Below are positions 17,781 to 25,598 of a DNA stretch of 64,000 nucleotides, piece after piece. The DNA comes from Streptomyces graminilatus. Its GTDB lineage: Bacteria; Actinomycetota; Actinomycetes; Streptomycetales; Streptomycetaceae. The notes under the pieces were generated by a model that ran no database searches, was not told where the DNA came from, and saw only the letters and a program-made list of their open reading frames with translations. A program made the position numbers and the translations under genes. Where the stretch lies: positions 25,543 through 89,542 of the forward strand of contig NZ_LIQQ01000027.1 of NCBI RefSeq assembly GCF_001418565.1, written 5' to 3'. Every line of letters begins with the position of its first letter. The first letter of the stretch is position 1.

Positions 17781-18051
17781 CCCACACTTCCGTCTCGCTG
17801 ACGATGCGAATGCGGCTCGCGTCGCCCCCAGCGGCTCGAAGGGCCACCTTCATCACCACTGGGTGAACGCGGACCACAGAGACCGGCCCGTTCCGAGCAC
17901 GGGCACGGCTCTGAGTGACAGCCCTACGCCTCTTGATCAGTTTGCGGCGCGTATCCCGCTCTTCGCGGTCCAGCCTTAGCCACTCGTCTGCCGCACGTTG
18001 AGCGGGCGTCGACGACATATCGCTAAGGCTGGTGGGCTGTTCCTGGTGCAT
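17773..18051 (-). CDS. Small basic early protein, unknown
   Basis: 92 residues. Arg/Lys-rich middle (REERDTRRKLIKRRRAVTQS) with a C-terminal strand region (RIRIVSETEVWVE). Lies 11 bases after the replication-type gene and overlaps the following TTG start, so it is part of the same leftward operon. No domain recognised. Confidence 0.5.
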   Translation of the reverse strand: MHQEQPTSLSDMSSTPAQRAADEWLRLDREERDTRRKLIKRRRAVTQSRARARNGPVSVVRVHPVVMKVALRAAGGDASRIRIVSETEVWVE

Positions 18052-18062
18052 AGTGCGGCTCT

Positions 18063-19439
18063 CTACAGAAGGGCCAAGATCGGATTAGTGGGTGCAGCAG
18101 GTGGGGCAACAGCCGCGACCTCACGGACCTTACGAGGCTTCTTTGGGGGCTTTGAATCCTGTCCGACGACCACCCTAAGCACAGGTTTGCCAGAATGTGG
18201 AGCCTTGGATTCCGTTTCAGTGGATTCCGGAACCTCCGTTTCGACTCCCTCGGTCAGCCGATACATGATCGGCTTTGCCCCTCGTCCGGGCTGTTGCAGC
18301 TTGTAGACCTCGACGTCATCCATGTCCGCAACAGCCTCCTTCAGGGCCGCCGCGTTGGCACGGGTGCCCAGGGCACGGAGAAGCGTGGTGCTGGACGCCT
18401 CGCCTCCGTAGCGAGTGAGGATTTCCCGAACCAGCTCTTCCGTGGTCTTCATCGGCCTCGCGCCCTGGTCGGCCGCATCGCGAACCAGCTGCTCGACAGA
18501 TGCCATGGACTTCTGAACGAAGGCCCAGGCCGCCTCAACGGCACGCCTGCTGATCTTCGTCTTCTTCTCGGAGGCCGCGAGCACCGCGGCGATTCGCTGA
18601 ACCTGCTCAGCGGCCCGTTCCATGTAGCTCGACAGCAGCTCGGGCATCTCTGCCATGCGCTGTTCGATGTAGGCCCTCAGCTCGTCGAACCGGCGGCCGG
18701 CAGGCTTGTCGAAGCTCATAACCCGCTCTTCCTCGGCCGCCCACTTAAAGGCCGCCGCCAGCGGCGCCACATCCGGGAACGTCGGCTTGTGGTCGTACGG
18801 CAACATCTTCGAGCCCTGCACCAGGACCGGAAGGAGACGGTTGTACGAGCCGCCCAGGGCCTCGCTCGAAGACACGTACTTGGCCCACTCACCAGGCGTG
18901 ATGTGGCTGTGAAAGCCCAGCAGTGGCCGTTGGACCGACTGTAGGCCCTCCTTCTTCGTGCGATTCGAAATCGGCTTGCCGTCCCAAGCCGTACGGAAGA
19001 GGGTGCTGAACTTGCTGCACCGCTTCTGTGTCTTGAGGACGCTCGCCCACTCCTCTTCCACCAGCATGGCCCGGCCGTCGATCCCCAGCTCGGAGCCCAT
19101 CGTTTCCAGCTCCAGCTTGGCCAGCATGTCCACCAGCGACGGGCCAGACGAGACGCCGTCACGTATACGAGCCTCCATGTACCCGCCGATGACCGGACGG
19201 AGGATTCCCCTCGCGGTATTGAGTGCGTAGCCCTTCCGGCCGATGGCCGATCGGCCCGCAAGGACGGTCCAGACCACGACGGGCCGGCCGTTGTCCAGCC
19301 GGACCTTCCGACTGATCGCGGACGAGTACAGGGAAAGGCACGCTGCCCACACCCCGATCGGATCGGCCTCACTCGACGGCATGACCGCCTCAACGGCCTC
19401 GCCCAGAGGGCCGTACTTCATCGCTTCGAACGTGGTCAC
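18063..19439 (-). CDS. DUF3987-like replication protein
   Basis: 458 residues. The N-terminal 250 residues follow the DUF3987 pattern common in actinobacterial plasmids and phages: EAVMPSSEADPIGVWAACLS, VVWTVLAGRSAIGRKGYALN (a Walker A-like but degenerate loop), MLVEEEWASVLKTQKRC and HSHITPGEWAKYVSS. A winged-helix-like region (residues 330-395, TEELVREILTRYGGEASST) and a Lys/Pro-rich tail follow. DUF3987 proteins are primase-helicase-like factors. Here the Lys-Thr of a true P-loop is absent, so ATPase activity is uncertain. It is the largest early gene besides the DUF6884 gene and the best replication candidate in the window. Confidence 0.65.
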   Translation of the reverse strand: MTTFEAMKYGPLGEAVEAVMPSSEADPIGVWAACLSLYSSAISRKVRLDNGRPVVVWTVLAGRSAIGRKGYALNTARGILRPVIGGYMEARIRDGVSSGPSLVDMLAKLELETMGSELGIDGRAMLVEEEWASVLKTQKRCSKFSTLFRTAWDGKPISNRTKKEGLQSVQRPLLGFHSHITPGEWAKYVSSSEALGGSYNRLLPVLVQGSKMLPYDHKPTFPDVAPLAAAFKWAAEEERVMSFDKPAGRRFDELRAYIEQRMAEMPELLSSYMERAAEQVQRIAAVLAASEKKTKISRRAVEAAWAFVQKSMASVEQLVRDAADQGARPMKTTEELVREILTRYGGEASSTTLLRALGTRANAAALKEAVADMDDVEVYKLQQPGRGAKPIMYRLTEGVETEVPESTETESKAPHSGKPVLRVVVGQDSKPPKKPRKVREVAAVAPPAAPTNPILALL

Positions 19440-19455
19440 TTCCTGCCTCCTCTTC

Positions 19456-19644
19456 TTACGCGGTCTGCGCGGCGAGCTGACTGCTGCCGAGCGCTTCCGC
19501 GAACCAGGTCCGGAACTTCCCGCCGTGCTCCTCGCACACGTCGTACTCGTCGCCGAAGATTTCGAGCTTCCCGACCGCTTCGCGCTCCTCGCCCTTCTTT
19601 TCGCACGGGTCGCACGTCACAGACTTGATAACCTTGGTCGCCAT
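19456..19644 (-). CDS. Small Cys-pair protein
   Basis: 62 residues, SD AAAGGAG. VTCDPCEKKGEE and DEYDVCEEHGGKF give a C-x2-C and C-x2-H arrangement that fits a small zinc ribbon. Its 5' leader contains an ACTTTGGC-loop hairpin (19,678-19,696). Recurrent small-gene type in Streptomyces phages; function unknown. Confidence 0.6.
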   Translation of the reverse strand: MATKVIKSVTCDPCEKKGEEREAVGKLEIFGDEYDVCEEHGGKFRTWFAEALGSSQLAAQTA

Positions 19645-19677
19645 TCCAATAGGCTCCTTTGCGAATAGATCCGAACA

Positions 19678-19696
19678 CTCGTACTTTGGCTACGAG
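19678..19696. repeat. ACTTTGGC-loop hairpin, copy 2
   Basis: CTCGTA-CTTTGGC-TACGAG: six paired bases and a seven-base loop, in the 5' leader of the gene starting at 19,644. On the leftward transcript the loop reads GCCAAAG. Confidence 0.65.
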
Positions 19697-19704
19697 CACC
19701 CATG

Positions 19705-19739
19705 ACGAAGGGCCGGGAATTCTATTCCCGGCCCTTCGT
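19705..19739. terminator. 16-bp perfect inverted repeat
   Basis: ACGAAGGGCCGGGAAT-TCT-ATTCCCGGCCCTTCGT lies between the genes ending at 19,758 and starting at 19,644 on the minus strand. There is no long T-run on either side. It may act as a terminator or an RNA-processing stem separating two blocks of the early operon. It shares GGCCGGGAAT with the hairpin at 22,332. Confidence 0.6.
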
Positions 19740-19757
19740 TAAAGATGTTCGACCAAG

Positions 19758-20048
19758 TCAGCCCGCAGTACGCGCTGCCGCTATCGCTGCTGCGGACTCC
19801 TCTCCCTCACGGCGCACTTTCTCAACCCATTCCGGGTGAAGGAACGTGTTGTCATCTGGCCATCGGGGCTCTACTTCGTCCACCCAGGCAGACCAGACCT
19901 CCGCTGTCTGCTCAGCGTCAGACGGATGGTCGATTTCCCAGAGCAGGCAACGAAGGACGTGGGCTCTGTCTCCCTCAGGCTCGAACCCTGACCATGTTTC
20001 GTACTCCTTCGCCACGAGTGCACGAATACGCTTTGCCTCGTCACTCAT
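19758..20048 (-). CDS. Small early protein, unknown
   Basis: 96 residues from ATG at 20,048. Acidic and Trp-rich (KEYETWSGFEPEGDRAH, EIDHPSDAEQTAEVWSAWVD). Overlaps the upstream gene by four bases (ATGA). No domain recognised. Confidence 0.5.
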   Translation of the reverse strand: MSDEAKRIRALVAKEYETWSGFEPEGDRAHVLRCLLWEIDHPSDAEQTAEVWSAWVDEVEPRWPDDNTFLHPEWVEKVRREGEESAAAIAAARTAG

Positions 20049-20278
20049 GACACACCTGCCAGTACTCGGCGGCCGGCCTGCCACTCCTCGACCACGTGAG
20101 CCACCAGAGCGCGGACAACCACGTCCGGGTCTGCGTAGGCGCCCGCTACGTGTCCGCAGTCTTGGAACACGCTCCGCAGGGCCACAAAGCTCTCGTTGAA
20201 GTCCGGCTTCGCAGCGGCAGCTTTGGCTCTGTCGCCCACCGAGGCGGAGTCAAGGAGGAAGTCCTTCATCGCGCTCAC
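20045..20278 (-). CDS. Small early protein, unknown
   Basis: 77 residues from the GTG at 20,278, which overlaps the upstream stop (GTGA); the ATG at 20,269 is an alternative. Helical (DFLLDSASVGDRAKAAAAKP; VVVRALVAHVVEEWQAGRRV). No domain recognised. Confidence 0.45.
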   Translation of the reverse strand: MSAMKDFLLDSASVGDRAKAAAAKPDFNESFVALRSVFQDCGHVAGAYADPDVVVRALVAHVVEEWQAGRRVLAGVS

Positions 20279-20616
20279 TCGGCCGCCCCGAACTTCGCAC
20301 GCTGCTTGTTGGACATGTCCACGGGCGCCCACCACTTGAAGTAGGCGAAGCCCGCAAGGCTCCGGACGAACCGCGCCGGGAGAGGGACGATGCTGACCAG
20401 GCCCCGGTACACGAGCATGTCCAGCTCGGAGTCATCCGGGGTGTAGCCGATCGGCCCCTTCCCGGTGGCGTAGTAGTCGTGGCCTTCGAGGACTTGCCCC
20501 TCTGCGGTGATCAGGGTCATGGCGTACTTCTCACTGCCAGGCGTCCACTCGACGACCACTCCGAGGTTGGTGAGGCCGTCGGGGACCAGGCCCACGGCCA
20601 CATGTGTGTGCTTCAC
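20275..20616 (-). CDS. Early protein, unknown
   Basis: 113 residues, ATG overlapping the preceding gene's stop. Strand-rich N-terminus (HVAVGLVPDGLTNLGVVVEW) and an aromatic C-terminal segment (FAYFKWWAPVDMSNKQRAKF). No domain recognised. Confidence 0.5.
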   Translation of the reverse strand: MKHTHVAVGLVPDGLTNLGVVVEWTPGSEKYAMTLITAEGQVLEGHDYYATGKGPIGYTPDDSELDMLVYRGLVSIVPLPARFVRSLAGFAYFKWWAPVDMSNKQRAKFGAAE

Positions 20617-20951
20617 GCATGTCCTTTCGCTTCGTTGTATGCCTCGATCACGCGCCGCGGAATGCGGCCCCGCGTGCCCACGAAATAGCCGTTCTCACGG
20701 CCCCATTCGCGCATGTCCTTCATGAGCCAGATCTGATGCTCAGCCCGTTTACGATCTTCGGCGGCTTCTGCCCACATCCGCGTTTCCTTCTCGCGCTGCT
20801 CCGCCTCACGCTTCAAGCGCGCCAGATGGCGGGGGTAGTACTCGCGGAAGTAGCGGATCTCTGGATCGGTGGGCGACCCTCCGTCGTCGGCGCTCCGGAG
20901 CCTCTCGTGGACCATGAATTCCCGGACAAGGTCCGGGTCCGGCTCGGTCAC
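20613..20951 (-). CDS. Protein with Lsr2-type DNA-binding tail
   Basis: 112 residues from the GTG at 20,951, which overlaps the upstream stop. A long charged helical region (ARLKREAEQREKETRMWAEA) is followed by MREWGRENGYFVGTRGRIPR and VIEAYNEAKG. This reproduces the C-terminal Lsr2 DNA-binding motif (RxWAxxNGxxVxxRGRIPxxVxxAYxxA), including an RGR core that inserts in AT-rich minor grooves. It lacks the Lsr2 N-terminal dimerisation strands, so it may bind DNA differently or antagonise host Lsr2. Confidence 0.65.
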   Translation of the reverse strand: MTEPDPDLVREFMVHERLRSADDGGSPTDPEIRYFREYYPRHLARLKREAEQREKETRMWAEAAEDRKRAEHQIWLMKDMREWGRENGYFVGTRGRIPRRVIEAYNEAKGHA

Positions 20952-21130
20952 CTGACGATCAGAGGACGAGTGGTCACGTTTTCGTCCTCCTCCCACCGTT
21001 CGGCGTGCTCGTCACAGTGCGGCCAGGAGACGAACCGCTTGTCTCCGTATCGCTCGATGTCGACCCATCGAGTCGCGGGCCGGCCGCAGTTGGTCATGCA
21101 ATTTCCGCTGTAGTCCTTGGGGTACGGCAC
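20948..21130 (-). CDS. Small Cys/His protein
   Basis: 60 residues. YSGNCMTNCGRPATRWVDIE then WPHCDEHAERW gives Cys-x3-Cys and Cys-x2-His spacing, suggestive of a small zinc site. Overlaps the downstream GTG start by four bases. Confidence 0.5.
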   Translation of the reverse strand: MPYPKDYSGNCMTNCGRPATRWVDIERYGDKRFVSWPHCDEHAERWEEDENVTTRPLIVR

Positions 21131-21133
21131 AGG

Positions 21134-21382
21134 TCACCAGCCTCGATCAATTCCGTGGTCTTGCCGAAGGTGATTGCCCTCCCAAAGGGTGGCCTGCCTG
21201 TTCATCCACGGGTGTTCCTTCTCCATGAGTGAGGAGGAAAGCGCCTTGAACACCTCACCGTGCTCGGAGCACGAGACCACGACGTTGCCGTACGCCACCC
21301 AGTGGAGTCGGCCCCCATCGGAGGTCCAGCGCCTCGGCTTGGGGAACTCCACGAAAGTGAGCGTCATTTCCGGATGTTCCAT
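21134..21382 (-). CDS. Small early protein, unknown
   Basis: 82 residues, ATG overlapping the previous stop (TGATG). The segment LHWVAYGNVVVSCSEHGEVF looks like a strand pair. No domain recognised. Confidence 0.45.
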   Translation of the reverse strand: MEHPEMTLTFVEFPKPRRWTSDGGRLHWVAYGNVVVSCSEHGEVFKALSSSLMEKEHPWMNRQATLWEGNHLRQDHGIDRGW

Positions 21383-21723
21383 CAGGCACGCACCTCCAAC
21401 ACGGCGTTGCTCGGGGAGATACAGCGGCCCATCCGGTAATCGCTGACCGTGATAAATCCGCCCTCCATACGGTCCATGCGGATGTGCGGGCCGTCCTCCT
21501 CAGACCACTCGGACGCGTCCTCCAGACGCTCAGCCGTCGTCGTCTCCGCCCACACCGTAAATTCGGCCCCGTACAACTCACTCCACTGGTTCATGATGTT
21601 GAACAGGTGCTCGAACTTCTCCACGAGAGCAACCGCCCTCGCGTCCTTAGGGGCGGGCATCTCCGCATATCTCGGATTGTTGGAGTCGGTACGCTCGCCA
21701 AGGGCCATAATCCAGCGCGCCAT
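21382..21723 (-). CDS. Early protein, unknown
   Basis: 113 residues from ATG at 21,723 with AAAGGAAAG upstream. Starts MARWIMALGERTDSNNPRYA, contains a helical stretch (AVALVEKFEHLFNIMNQWSE) and a C-terminal strand pair (GGFITVSDYRMGRC). No domain recognised. Confidence 0.5.
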   Translation of the reverse strand: MARWIMALGERTDSNNPRYAEMPAPKDARAVALVEKFEHLFNIMNQWSELYGAEFTVWAETTTAERLEDASEWSEEDGPHIRMDRMEGGFITVSDYRMGRCISPSNAVLEVRA

Positions 21724-21734
21724 TTTCTTTCCTT

Positions 21735-22019
21735 TCAGTTCTGGGCGAAGGGCACGTGGCCCTGAAGAACAGCGACGGCGTGCAGGTAAGAAGCCGATTC
21801 CCCGAACCGCTTGACCGCTTCCGACTCGGCCTCGTCCGAGGCGTTCGAGCCGCTGGTGGCCCACACGTGGAAGAGCTGGGGCTCATCCGTCATGTGAAAT
21901 TGCTCCCACCCTTCAATGAATATTTCCGGGTCCCAGTCGCGGACGACAGTGAACGGCTTCAGGTTTCCCCGCTGACTGATTCGTCCCATGACCGCCGGAA
22001 TCACGCTTCTCCAGCTCAA
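21735..22019 (-). CDS. Early protein, unknown
   Basis: 94 residues if started at the TTG that overlaps the upstream stop; an ATG at 21,989 is the alternative. FTVVRDWDPEIFIEGWEQF, then an Ala/Glu-rich helix. No domain recognised. Confidence 0.45.
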   Translation of the reverse strand: MSWRSVIPAVMGRISQRGNLKPFTVVRDWDPEIFIEGWEQFHMTDEPQLFHVWATSGSNASDEAESEAVKRFGESASYLHAVAVLQGHVPFAQN

Positions 22020-22297
22020 TTTGCACTCTCCATTTCCAGAAACTTGCGCGCCTCTTCGGCGAAGGCGGTCCAGGTGTCTTGGGCATCGAACGCGAAGTTG
22101 GTGTCCCTCTCGTCGTAGACACCCATTTCCTCGTCAATACAGGGCTGGTCCCCGTCGACGGGGGCATACGAGGGGATCTCTCGAAAGGACTCCTCTCGGT
22201 CCTTCTCCCACTGGCCGTGTGCCTTGACGAGCTTTTCCAGCAACTCCCGTTGCACAGCACTCTGGAACTTCATTCGCTTGGTGTACTTGCGAGACAT
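22016..22297 (-). CDS. Early protein, unknown
   Basis: 93 residues from ATG at 22,297 with GAGAGG upstream. Basic helical N-terminus (SRKYTKRMKFQSAVQRELLE), acidic C-terminus. A palindromic hairpin lies in its leader. No domain recognised. Confidence 0.5.
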   Translation of the reverse strand: MSRKYTKRMKFQSAVQRELLEKLVKAHGQWEKDREESFREIPSYAPVDGDQPCIDEEMGVYDERDTNFAFDAQDTWTAFAEEARKFLEMESAN

Positions 22298-22331
22298 CTG
22301 CTCTCCTCTCAATCGGTTACCCGTGGCGAAC

Positions 22332-22349
22332 GGCCGGGAATTCCCGGCC
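22332..22349. repeat. 18-bp palindrome GGCCGGGAATTCCCGGCC
   Basis: Self-complementary sequence between the genes at 22,370 and 22,297, flanked by GGCG/CGCC that can extend the stem. It shares GGCCGGGAAT with the inverted repeat at 19,705-19,739, which also lies at a break between gene blocks. Confidence 0.5.
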
Positions 22350-22369
22350 GCCACCAAACAGGAACCGCG

Positions 22370-22738
22370 TCAGACGGAAGCGGCGGCGTTGTCCTGGTCG
22401 TCCTCGGGTTCGCTGTCGTCGCCGGCGACCTGGTAGCGCTCCCAGAATTCAGCCGCATCGTGACGGCCGGCCGCGTGCATCAATCCCGTGAGCGGTGCCA
22501 ACTCCAGCTCGGACAGATGCGGTGCAACACCGTGCGCCAGGTTGGGGTCATCGAACTTGTCCACCAGCTCCATGGCGGCGATCAGCAGAACCTCACGCTT
22601 CGGGTCCCTGGCTCCCATCTGGAGACGAAGTTTCTCCAGGTCCTCGTGGAGCTGGACGTTCGACTGCACGAGCATGGTCAGAGCGGTGTCCCGCATGTCG
22701 CGGTGGATAAGCCAGTGGGTGATGAACGGGATACGCAT
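22370..22738 (-). CDS. Early protein, unknown
   Basis: 122 residues, entirely helical by inspection (TALTMLVQSNVQLHEDLEKL; EVLLIAAMELVDKFDD) with an acidic C-terminal tail. First gene after a terminator-like stem, so it may start a separate transcription unit. No domain recognised. Confidence 0.5.
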   Translation of the reverse strand: MRIPFITHWLIHRDMRDTALTMLVQSNVQLHEDLEKLRLQMGARDPKREVLLIAAMELVDKFDDPNLAHGVAPHLSELELAPLTGLMHAAGRHDAAEFWERYQVAGDDSEPEDDQDNAAASV

Positions 22739-22753
22739 GCTGAGTCCTTTCGG

Positions 22754-22783
22754 GCATGAAAAAAGACCAGGGGGATTCCTGGC
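22754..22783 (-). terminator. Leftward intrinsic terminator
   Basis: On the minus strand CCAGG-AATCCC-CCTGG is followed by TCTTTTTT, between the stop at 22,810 and the start at 22,738. It divides the early genes into two blocks. Confidence 0.75.
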
Positions 22784-22809
22784 CTCGGTTGGGGGTTGGG
22801 GAGGTGCGG

Positions 22810-23283
22810 CTACTCCGGCGAGGGCTCACGCTCTTTGAGCGCCTCAAACACCGCGAGGGCGGTCATGCCGATGAGTCCCGCCTCATGGCTCTTGTCGGTC
22901 ATCCATCCGCCACCGGCCATGAACTCGGAGAATGCGCGATTGCTGTTCCAACTGCCGTGCTTCCGCTGGACGTCGAACGCGACCCCGGCGGCTCGGTCCA
23001 TGACGTTGCTCGCGAACTCGATACGGTCCAGGCCGCTCCACGTCGCCGTGCCAGCGTGGTCCGTCACGTACTGCTGGGCCGCCTTACGCGCAGCCTCCAC
23101 GTCGAAGAGGACGTAGGCCCCGCAGACGGAGCAACTCACGTCCTTCAACTCCGACGAGTAGATGGGCTCAGCCATGATGACCGGGAGTCCGCCGTTACAC
23201 GGCGTTCGGTCTCCCGAGAACGAGACGTGCGATTCGCCCGGTGTCTTCCGGCTCCAGCTCACCTGAAAATCGACCTTGCTCAC
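22810..23283 (-). CDS. Early protein with one CxxC pair
   Basis: 157 residues from the GTG at 23,283 that overlaps the upstream stop. SKVDFQVSWSRKTPGESHVS at the start, LKDVSCSVCGAYVLFDVEAA in the middle, then a Gly-rich hydrophobic stretch and an acidic end. No family recognised. Confidence 0.5.
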   Translation of the reverse strand: MSKVDFQVSWSRKTPGESHVSFSGDRTPCNGGLPVIMAEPIYSSELKDVSCSVCGAYVLFDVEAARKAAQQYVTDHAGTATWSGLDRIEFASNVMDRAAGVAFDVQRKHGSWNSNRAFSEFMAGGGWMTDKSHEAGLIGMTALAVFEALKEREPSPE

Positions 23284-23468
23284 TTGCTCTCCTCCAGGAC
23301 TTCCAGGATCGAGGTGTCCTCGATCTCCCACTGACGGGGGTTACATGTCTTGCAGTAGCGGACGTGGGTGTTGCACATGCGGACCGTTCCGGCCGAGGTC
23401 GTGAACAGCGTCAGGAGCTGGGGACAGTTGGCCGCCTTGAGCGCCATTCCGTTGTGCCAGGCGTTCAT
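23280..23468 (-). CDS. Small Cys-rich early protein
   Basis: 62 residues from ATG at 23,468, overlapping the upstream stop (TGATG). CNTHVRYCKTCNPRQ plus an upstream Cys (AANCPQL) could bind zinc. No family recognised. Confidence 0.5.
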   Translation of the reverse strand: MNAWHNGMALKAANCPQLLTLFTTSAGTVRMCNTHVRYCKTCNPRQWEIEDTSILEVLEESK

Positions 23469-23701
23469 CACCACCCCCTCTCGCTCTTGAACTCGTCCAG
23501 GTCCTGGCCGTAGTTCTCGGTGACGACGTCTTCCAAGTCGGCCTGCATGTCGGATGTGAGGACGGTTATGGTCGCGTTCACCAAGAGCGACAGCAGGTCT
23601 TCCATCTCCTGGTCGCACTCGATGTCCTGGATGACCAGGTCCATGGCCGCATTCGCGGCCTCGCTCACCCGATCCTCGGTGTAGGTCTTCTCGTTGCTCA
23701 C
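23468..23701 (-). CDS. Small acidic early protein
   Basis: 77 residues from GTG at 23,701, chosen because it overlaps the upstream stop (GTGA); an ATG 12 bases earlier is possible. Strongly acidic and helical (MDLVIQDIECDQEMEDLLSL). Confidence 0.45.
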   Translation of the reverse strand: MSNEKTYTEDRVSEAANAAMDLVIQDIECDQEMEDLLSLLVNATITVLTSDMQADLEDVVTENYGQDLDEFKSERGW

Positions 23702-23871
23702 GAGTTCGCCCATGCCTTTGCGTCGTCCGAGTTGATCCAGCCCTTCCGTCCGGCCTGGTCCTTGATCTCGATAAGGTCGTGAGCGGTGTACCGCACTACG
23801 GTCACCCGCTCCCGCCCGAGAGCGCTGCTGTCGTAGACCGCCTGGCCTCGCTTGAACTTCTTCTCGATCAT
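23698..23871 (-). CDS. Small SH3-like early protein
   Basis: 57 residues from ATG at 23,871, coupled by ATGA. FKRGQAVYDSSALGRERVTV, then TAHDLIEIKDQAGRKGWIN, has the strand spacing of a small SH3/KOW-like barrel. Function unknown. Confidence 0.45.
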   Translation of the reverse strand: MIEKKFKRGQAVYDSSALGRERVTVVRYTAHDLIEIKDQAGRKGWINSDDAKAWANS

Positions 23872-24242
23872 TTCTCCCCTTCCTTGATGCGGGTGGTGCT
23901 CACGCTGTAATCCGGCTGGCGACGCTCCACGTCGATGGGTGCGGGGCCGTCGAGGAAACCGCGCAGCAGATCGGCGGTGTTGCCGTGGTAGCCGATTCCC
24001 TCGTACGAGTAGGCGGCATTGCCCATGTAGATGTTGGCTTCGGGGTAGTACGGGCCGCACTCAGCCGCCCAAGTACCGTTCGCCCGGATCACCACACGGT
24101 CGTACTCGTGCGAGATTTCCAGGCCCTTGCGGTACTGCTCTTCCGCACGTCCGGGAACCCTGCCGTCGAACTCCGTAGCGAAGTCCTCAGGTTTCAGAAA
24201 AGCCTCAGGCGGAAGAGCAGTGAGTTCGGAGTAGGGGCGCAT
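23868..24242 (-). CDS. Early protein, unknown
   Basis: 124 residues. Middle segment YYPEANIYMGNAAYSYEGIG is Tyr-rich. SD GGAGGA before ATG. No domain recognised. Confidence 0.5.
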   Translation of the reverse strand: MRPYSELTALPPEAFLKPEDFATEFDGRVPGRAEEQYRKGLEISHEYDRVVIRANGTWAAECGPYYPEANIYMGNAAYSYEGIGYHGNTADLLRGFLDGPAPIDVERRQPDYSVSTTRIKEGEK

Positions 24243-24251
24243 AAATCCTCC

Positions 24252-24599
24252 TCAGAGGGGACGAACGTCGACTACGCCGAACTTCTTGGCGGCATAGGCT
24301 TCCATCACGGTGAACATGAATCGCAACTCCGTGTCCCCGAGGTCGATTACGTCGATCTCCTCCCACGTGGACGGTGTACCACCCTGCGAGTTGTCCCAGT
24401 TGTTGAACCAGTAGGTTCCCTCGTCGATCATCCGAGAGACGCGGATGATCGAACGCTCATGCTCTCGCCACTGGAGTTGGTACTGCTCGCCACCTTCCTG
24501 GCTCTCCCAGACGTGAAGCGAGTTGTAGCCGTAATTCCCGCCGCGGATGGCGAGCGGGTAGGCGTAGGGCTTGCTTTCCGGCTTGTTCTTACGAGGCAT
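24252..24599 (-). CDS. Early protein, unknown
   Basis: 115 residues from ATG at 24,599, with GAAAGGGG upstream. PRKNKPESKPYAYPLAIRGG at the start, EQYQLQWREHERSIIRVSRM in the middle. The ATG abuts the stop of the upstream gene. Confidence 0.5.
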   Translation of the reverse strand: MPRKNKPESKPYAYPLAIRGGNYGYNSLHVWESQEGGEQYQLQWREHERSIIRVSRMIDEGTYWFNNWDNSQGGTPSTWEEIDVIDLGDTELRFMFTVMEAYAAKKFGVVDVRPL

Positions 24600-24835
24600 C
24601 ACGTTGCCCCTTTCACTGGGTAGGTGTTCTGGATGATCAGCTCCCATGCCTCATTCAGCTCGGACGTGGTGTCGTACTTGCGCAGCCAGACGTTCCCCTG
24701 AGAGTCCTCGGTGAGGATCACGGCTTCGAGCTGGTAGAGCCCGAACCAGGCCGGCCCCTCAACGCTGTCGCCTACCTCCTGCTCGGGCTGGAGGTAATAA
24801 AGTTCTTCGGCCTCGGGCGTTTCGAACTTGGACAT
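24599..24835 (-). CDS. Early protein, unknown
   Basis: 78 residues from ATG at 24,835 (TGATG overlap). LYQLEAVILTEDSQGNVWLR suggests a beta hairpin; acidic overall. Confidence 0.5.
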   Translation of the reverse strand: MSKFETPEAEELYYLQPEQEVGDSVEGPAWFGLYQLEAVILTEDSQGNVWLRKYDTTSELNEAWELIIQNTYPVKGAT

Positions 24836-24999
24836 CAGCGCCCCTTCGCGGCGGGCTGGCAGGTACGGGTGAAGGTCGCGAGCTGGGCATCGGTGATCAG
24901 CCCCGTTTCTCGCCACTCGGCGAGGAAATCGGTTTGCCCCTTGATCACAGGGACAGCGGAATTTCCTCGGTTTCCCTTTTCGAGTTCGGCCTTACGCAT
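24835..24999 (-). CDS. Short early protein, 54 residues
   Basis: Starts at ATG 24,999 inside the end of the previous gene (8-base overlap) and ends at TGA 24,835-24,837, which overlaps the next ATG. It fills the gap exactly, and both junctions show translational coupling. The product begins MRKAELEKGNRGNSAVPVIK and includes DFLAEWRETGLITDAQLATF, a helical segment resembling short-linker sequences. Function unknown. Confidence 0.55.
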   Translation of the reverse strand: MRKAELEKGNRGNSAVPVIKGQTDFLAEWRETGLITDAQLATFTRTCQPAAKGR

Positions 25000-25297
25000 G
25001 AAACCGCCTTTCTCTCAGAGGCCAGCCGCGCTCTATCAACTCCGCGGGGAATCCAAGGTGTCCGGCCCGCTTGCGGTTGACTAGCCGAATGGCTTCCCAG
25101 TCCGTTGGCACCTTCGTCACGAGGCGCAAGATCTCGTCCTTGAAGACGGCCATCTCTGCGCACTCACCGTGATTCGGTCCGTCGAAGCTGCACACAATGC
25201 GCCAATTCGGATTGACGATGAACTGGCAGCCACACGGCCAGGAATTCCACCCGAGCCGCAGTTCTTTGGGCTCCATCTCAAGCCGTCCATTCCGCAC
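24992..25297 (-). CDS. Early protein with GWNSWPCGC motif
   Basis: 101 residues from GTG at 25,297; ATG at 25,276 is an alternative. LGWNSWPCGCQFIVNPNWRI and FDGPNHGECAEM give three Cys and one His that could form a metal site. Overlaps both neighbours. Confidence 0.5.
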   Translation of the reverse strand: MRNGRLEMEPKELRLGWNSWPCGCQFIVNPNWRIVCSFDGPNHGECAEMAVFKDEILRLVTKVPTDWEAIRLVNRKRAGHLGFPAELIERGWPLRERRFHA

Positions 25298-25577
25298 GGC
25301 AGGTCACGCACTCAAAGCCGCCAGCGACCAGACGCTTTGCGCAGGACAGGCACGGGCCGACATAGGCAAGCGCCTTGCGCTCGTACTCGGCCTTGCTGAT
25401 GGCGTCTATGTGCGCCGCCCAAATCGGCTTCGTGGCCTGGCACTCCCAGCACATGTATCCGCCGCAGGTCTTGCGCGTCTCGCGCTTGCAGAGCCAACAG
25501 GGCTCGTCACGTCTCTGCATCAGGTAGGCCGCCAACTCGTCTTCTTCGCGAGTCGACGGCAGGAAGAAAACAGGCAT
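25278..25577 (-). CDS. Zinc-ribbon early protein
   Basis: 99 residues. Four CxxC pairs: CWLCKRETRKTCGGYMCWEC, and later PCLSCAKRL with ECVTCRAEW. Two zinc-binding ribbons are likely, so nucleic-acid or protein contacts are plausible. Its 5' leader contains an ACTTTGGC-loop hairpin, and the 13-bp early repeat lies just beyond that. Confidence 0.65.
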   Translation of the reverse strand: MPVFFLPSTREEDELAAYLMQRRDEPCWLCKRETRKTCGGYMCWECQATKPIWAAHIDAISKAEYERKALAYVGPCLSCAKRLVAGGFECVTCRAEWTA

Positions 25578-25598
25578 GGATGTCCTCTCAACTCGACA

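Noticed and set aside
17151..17801. Plus-strand frame over the 5' part of the DUF6884 gene
   Set aside because: No SD, no domain pattern; minus strand has Cys-rich coding pattern coupled to its neighbour.
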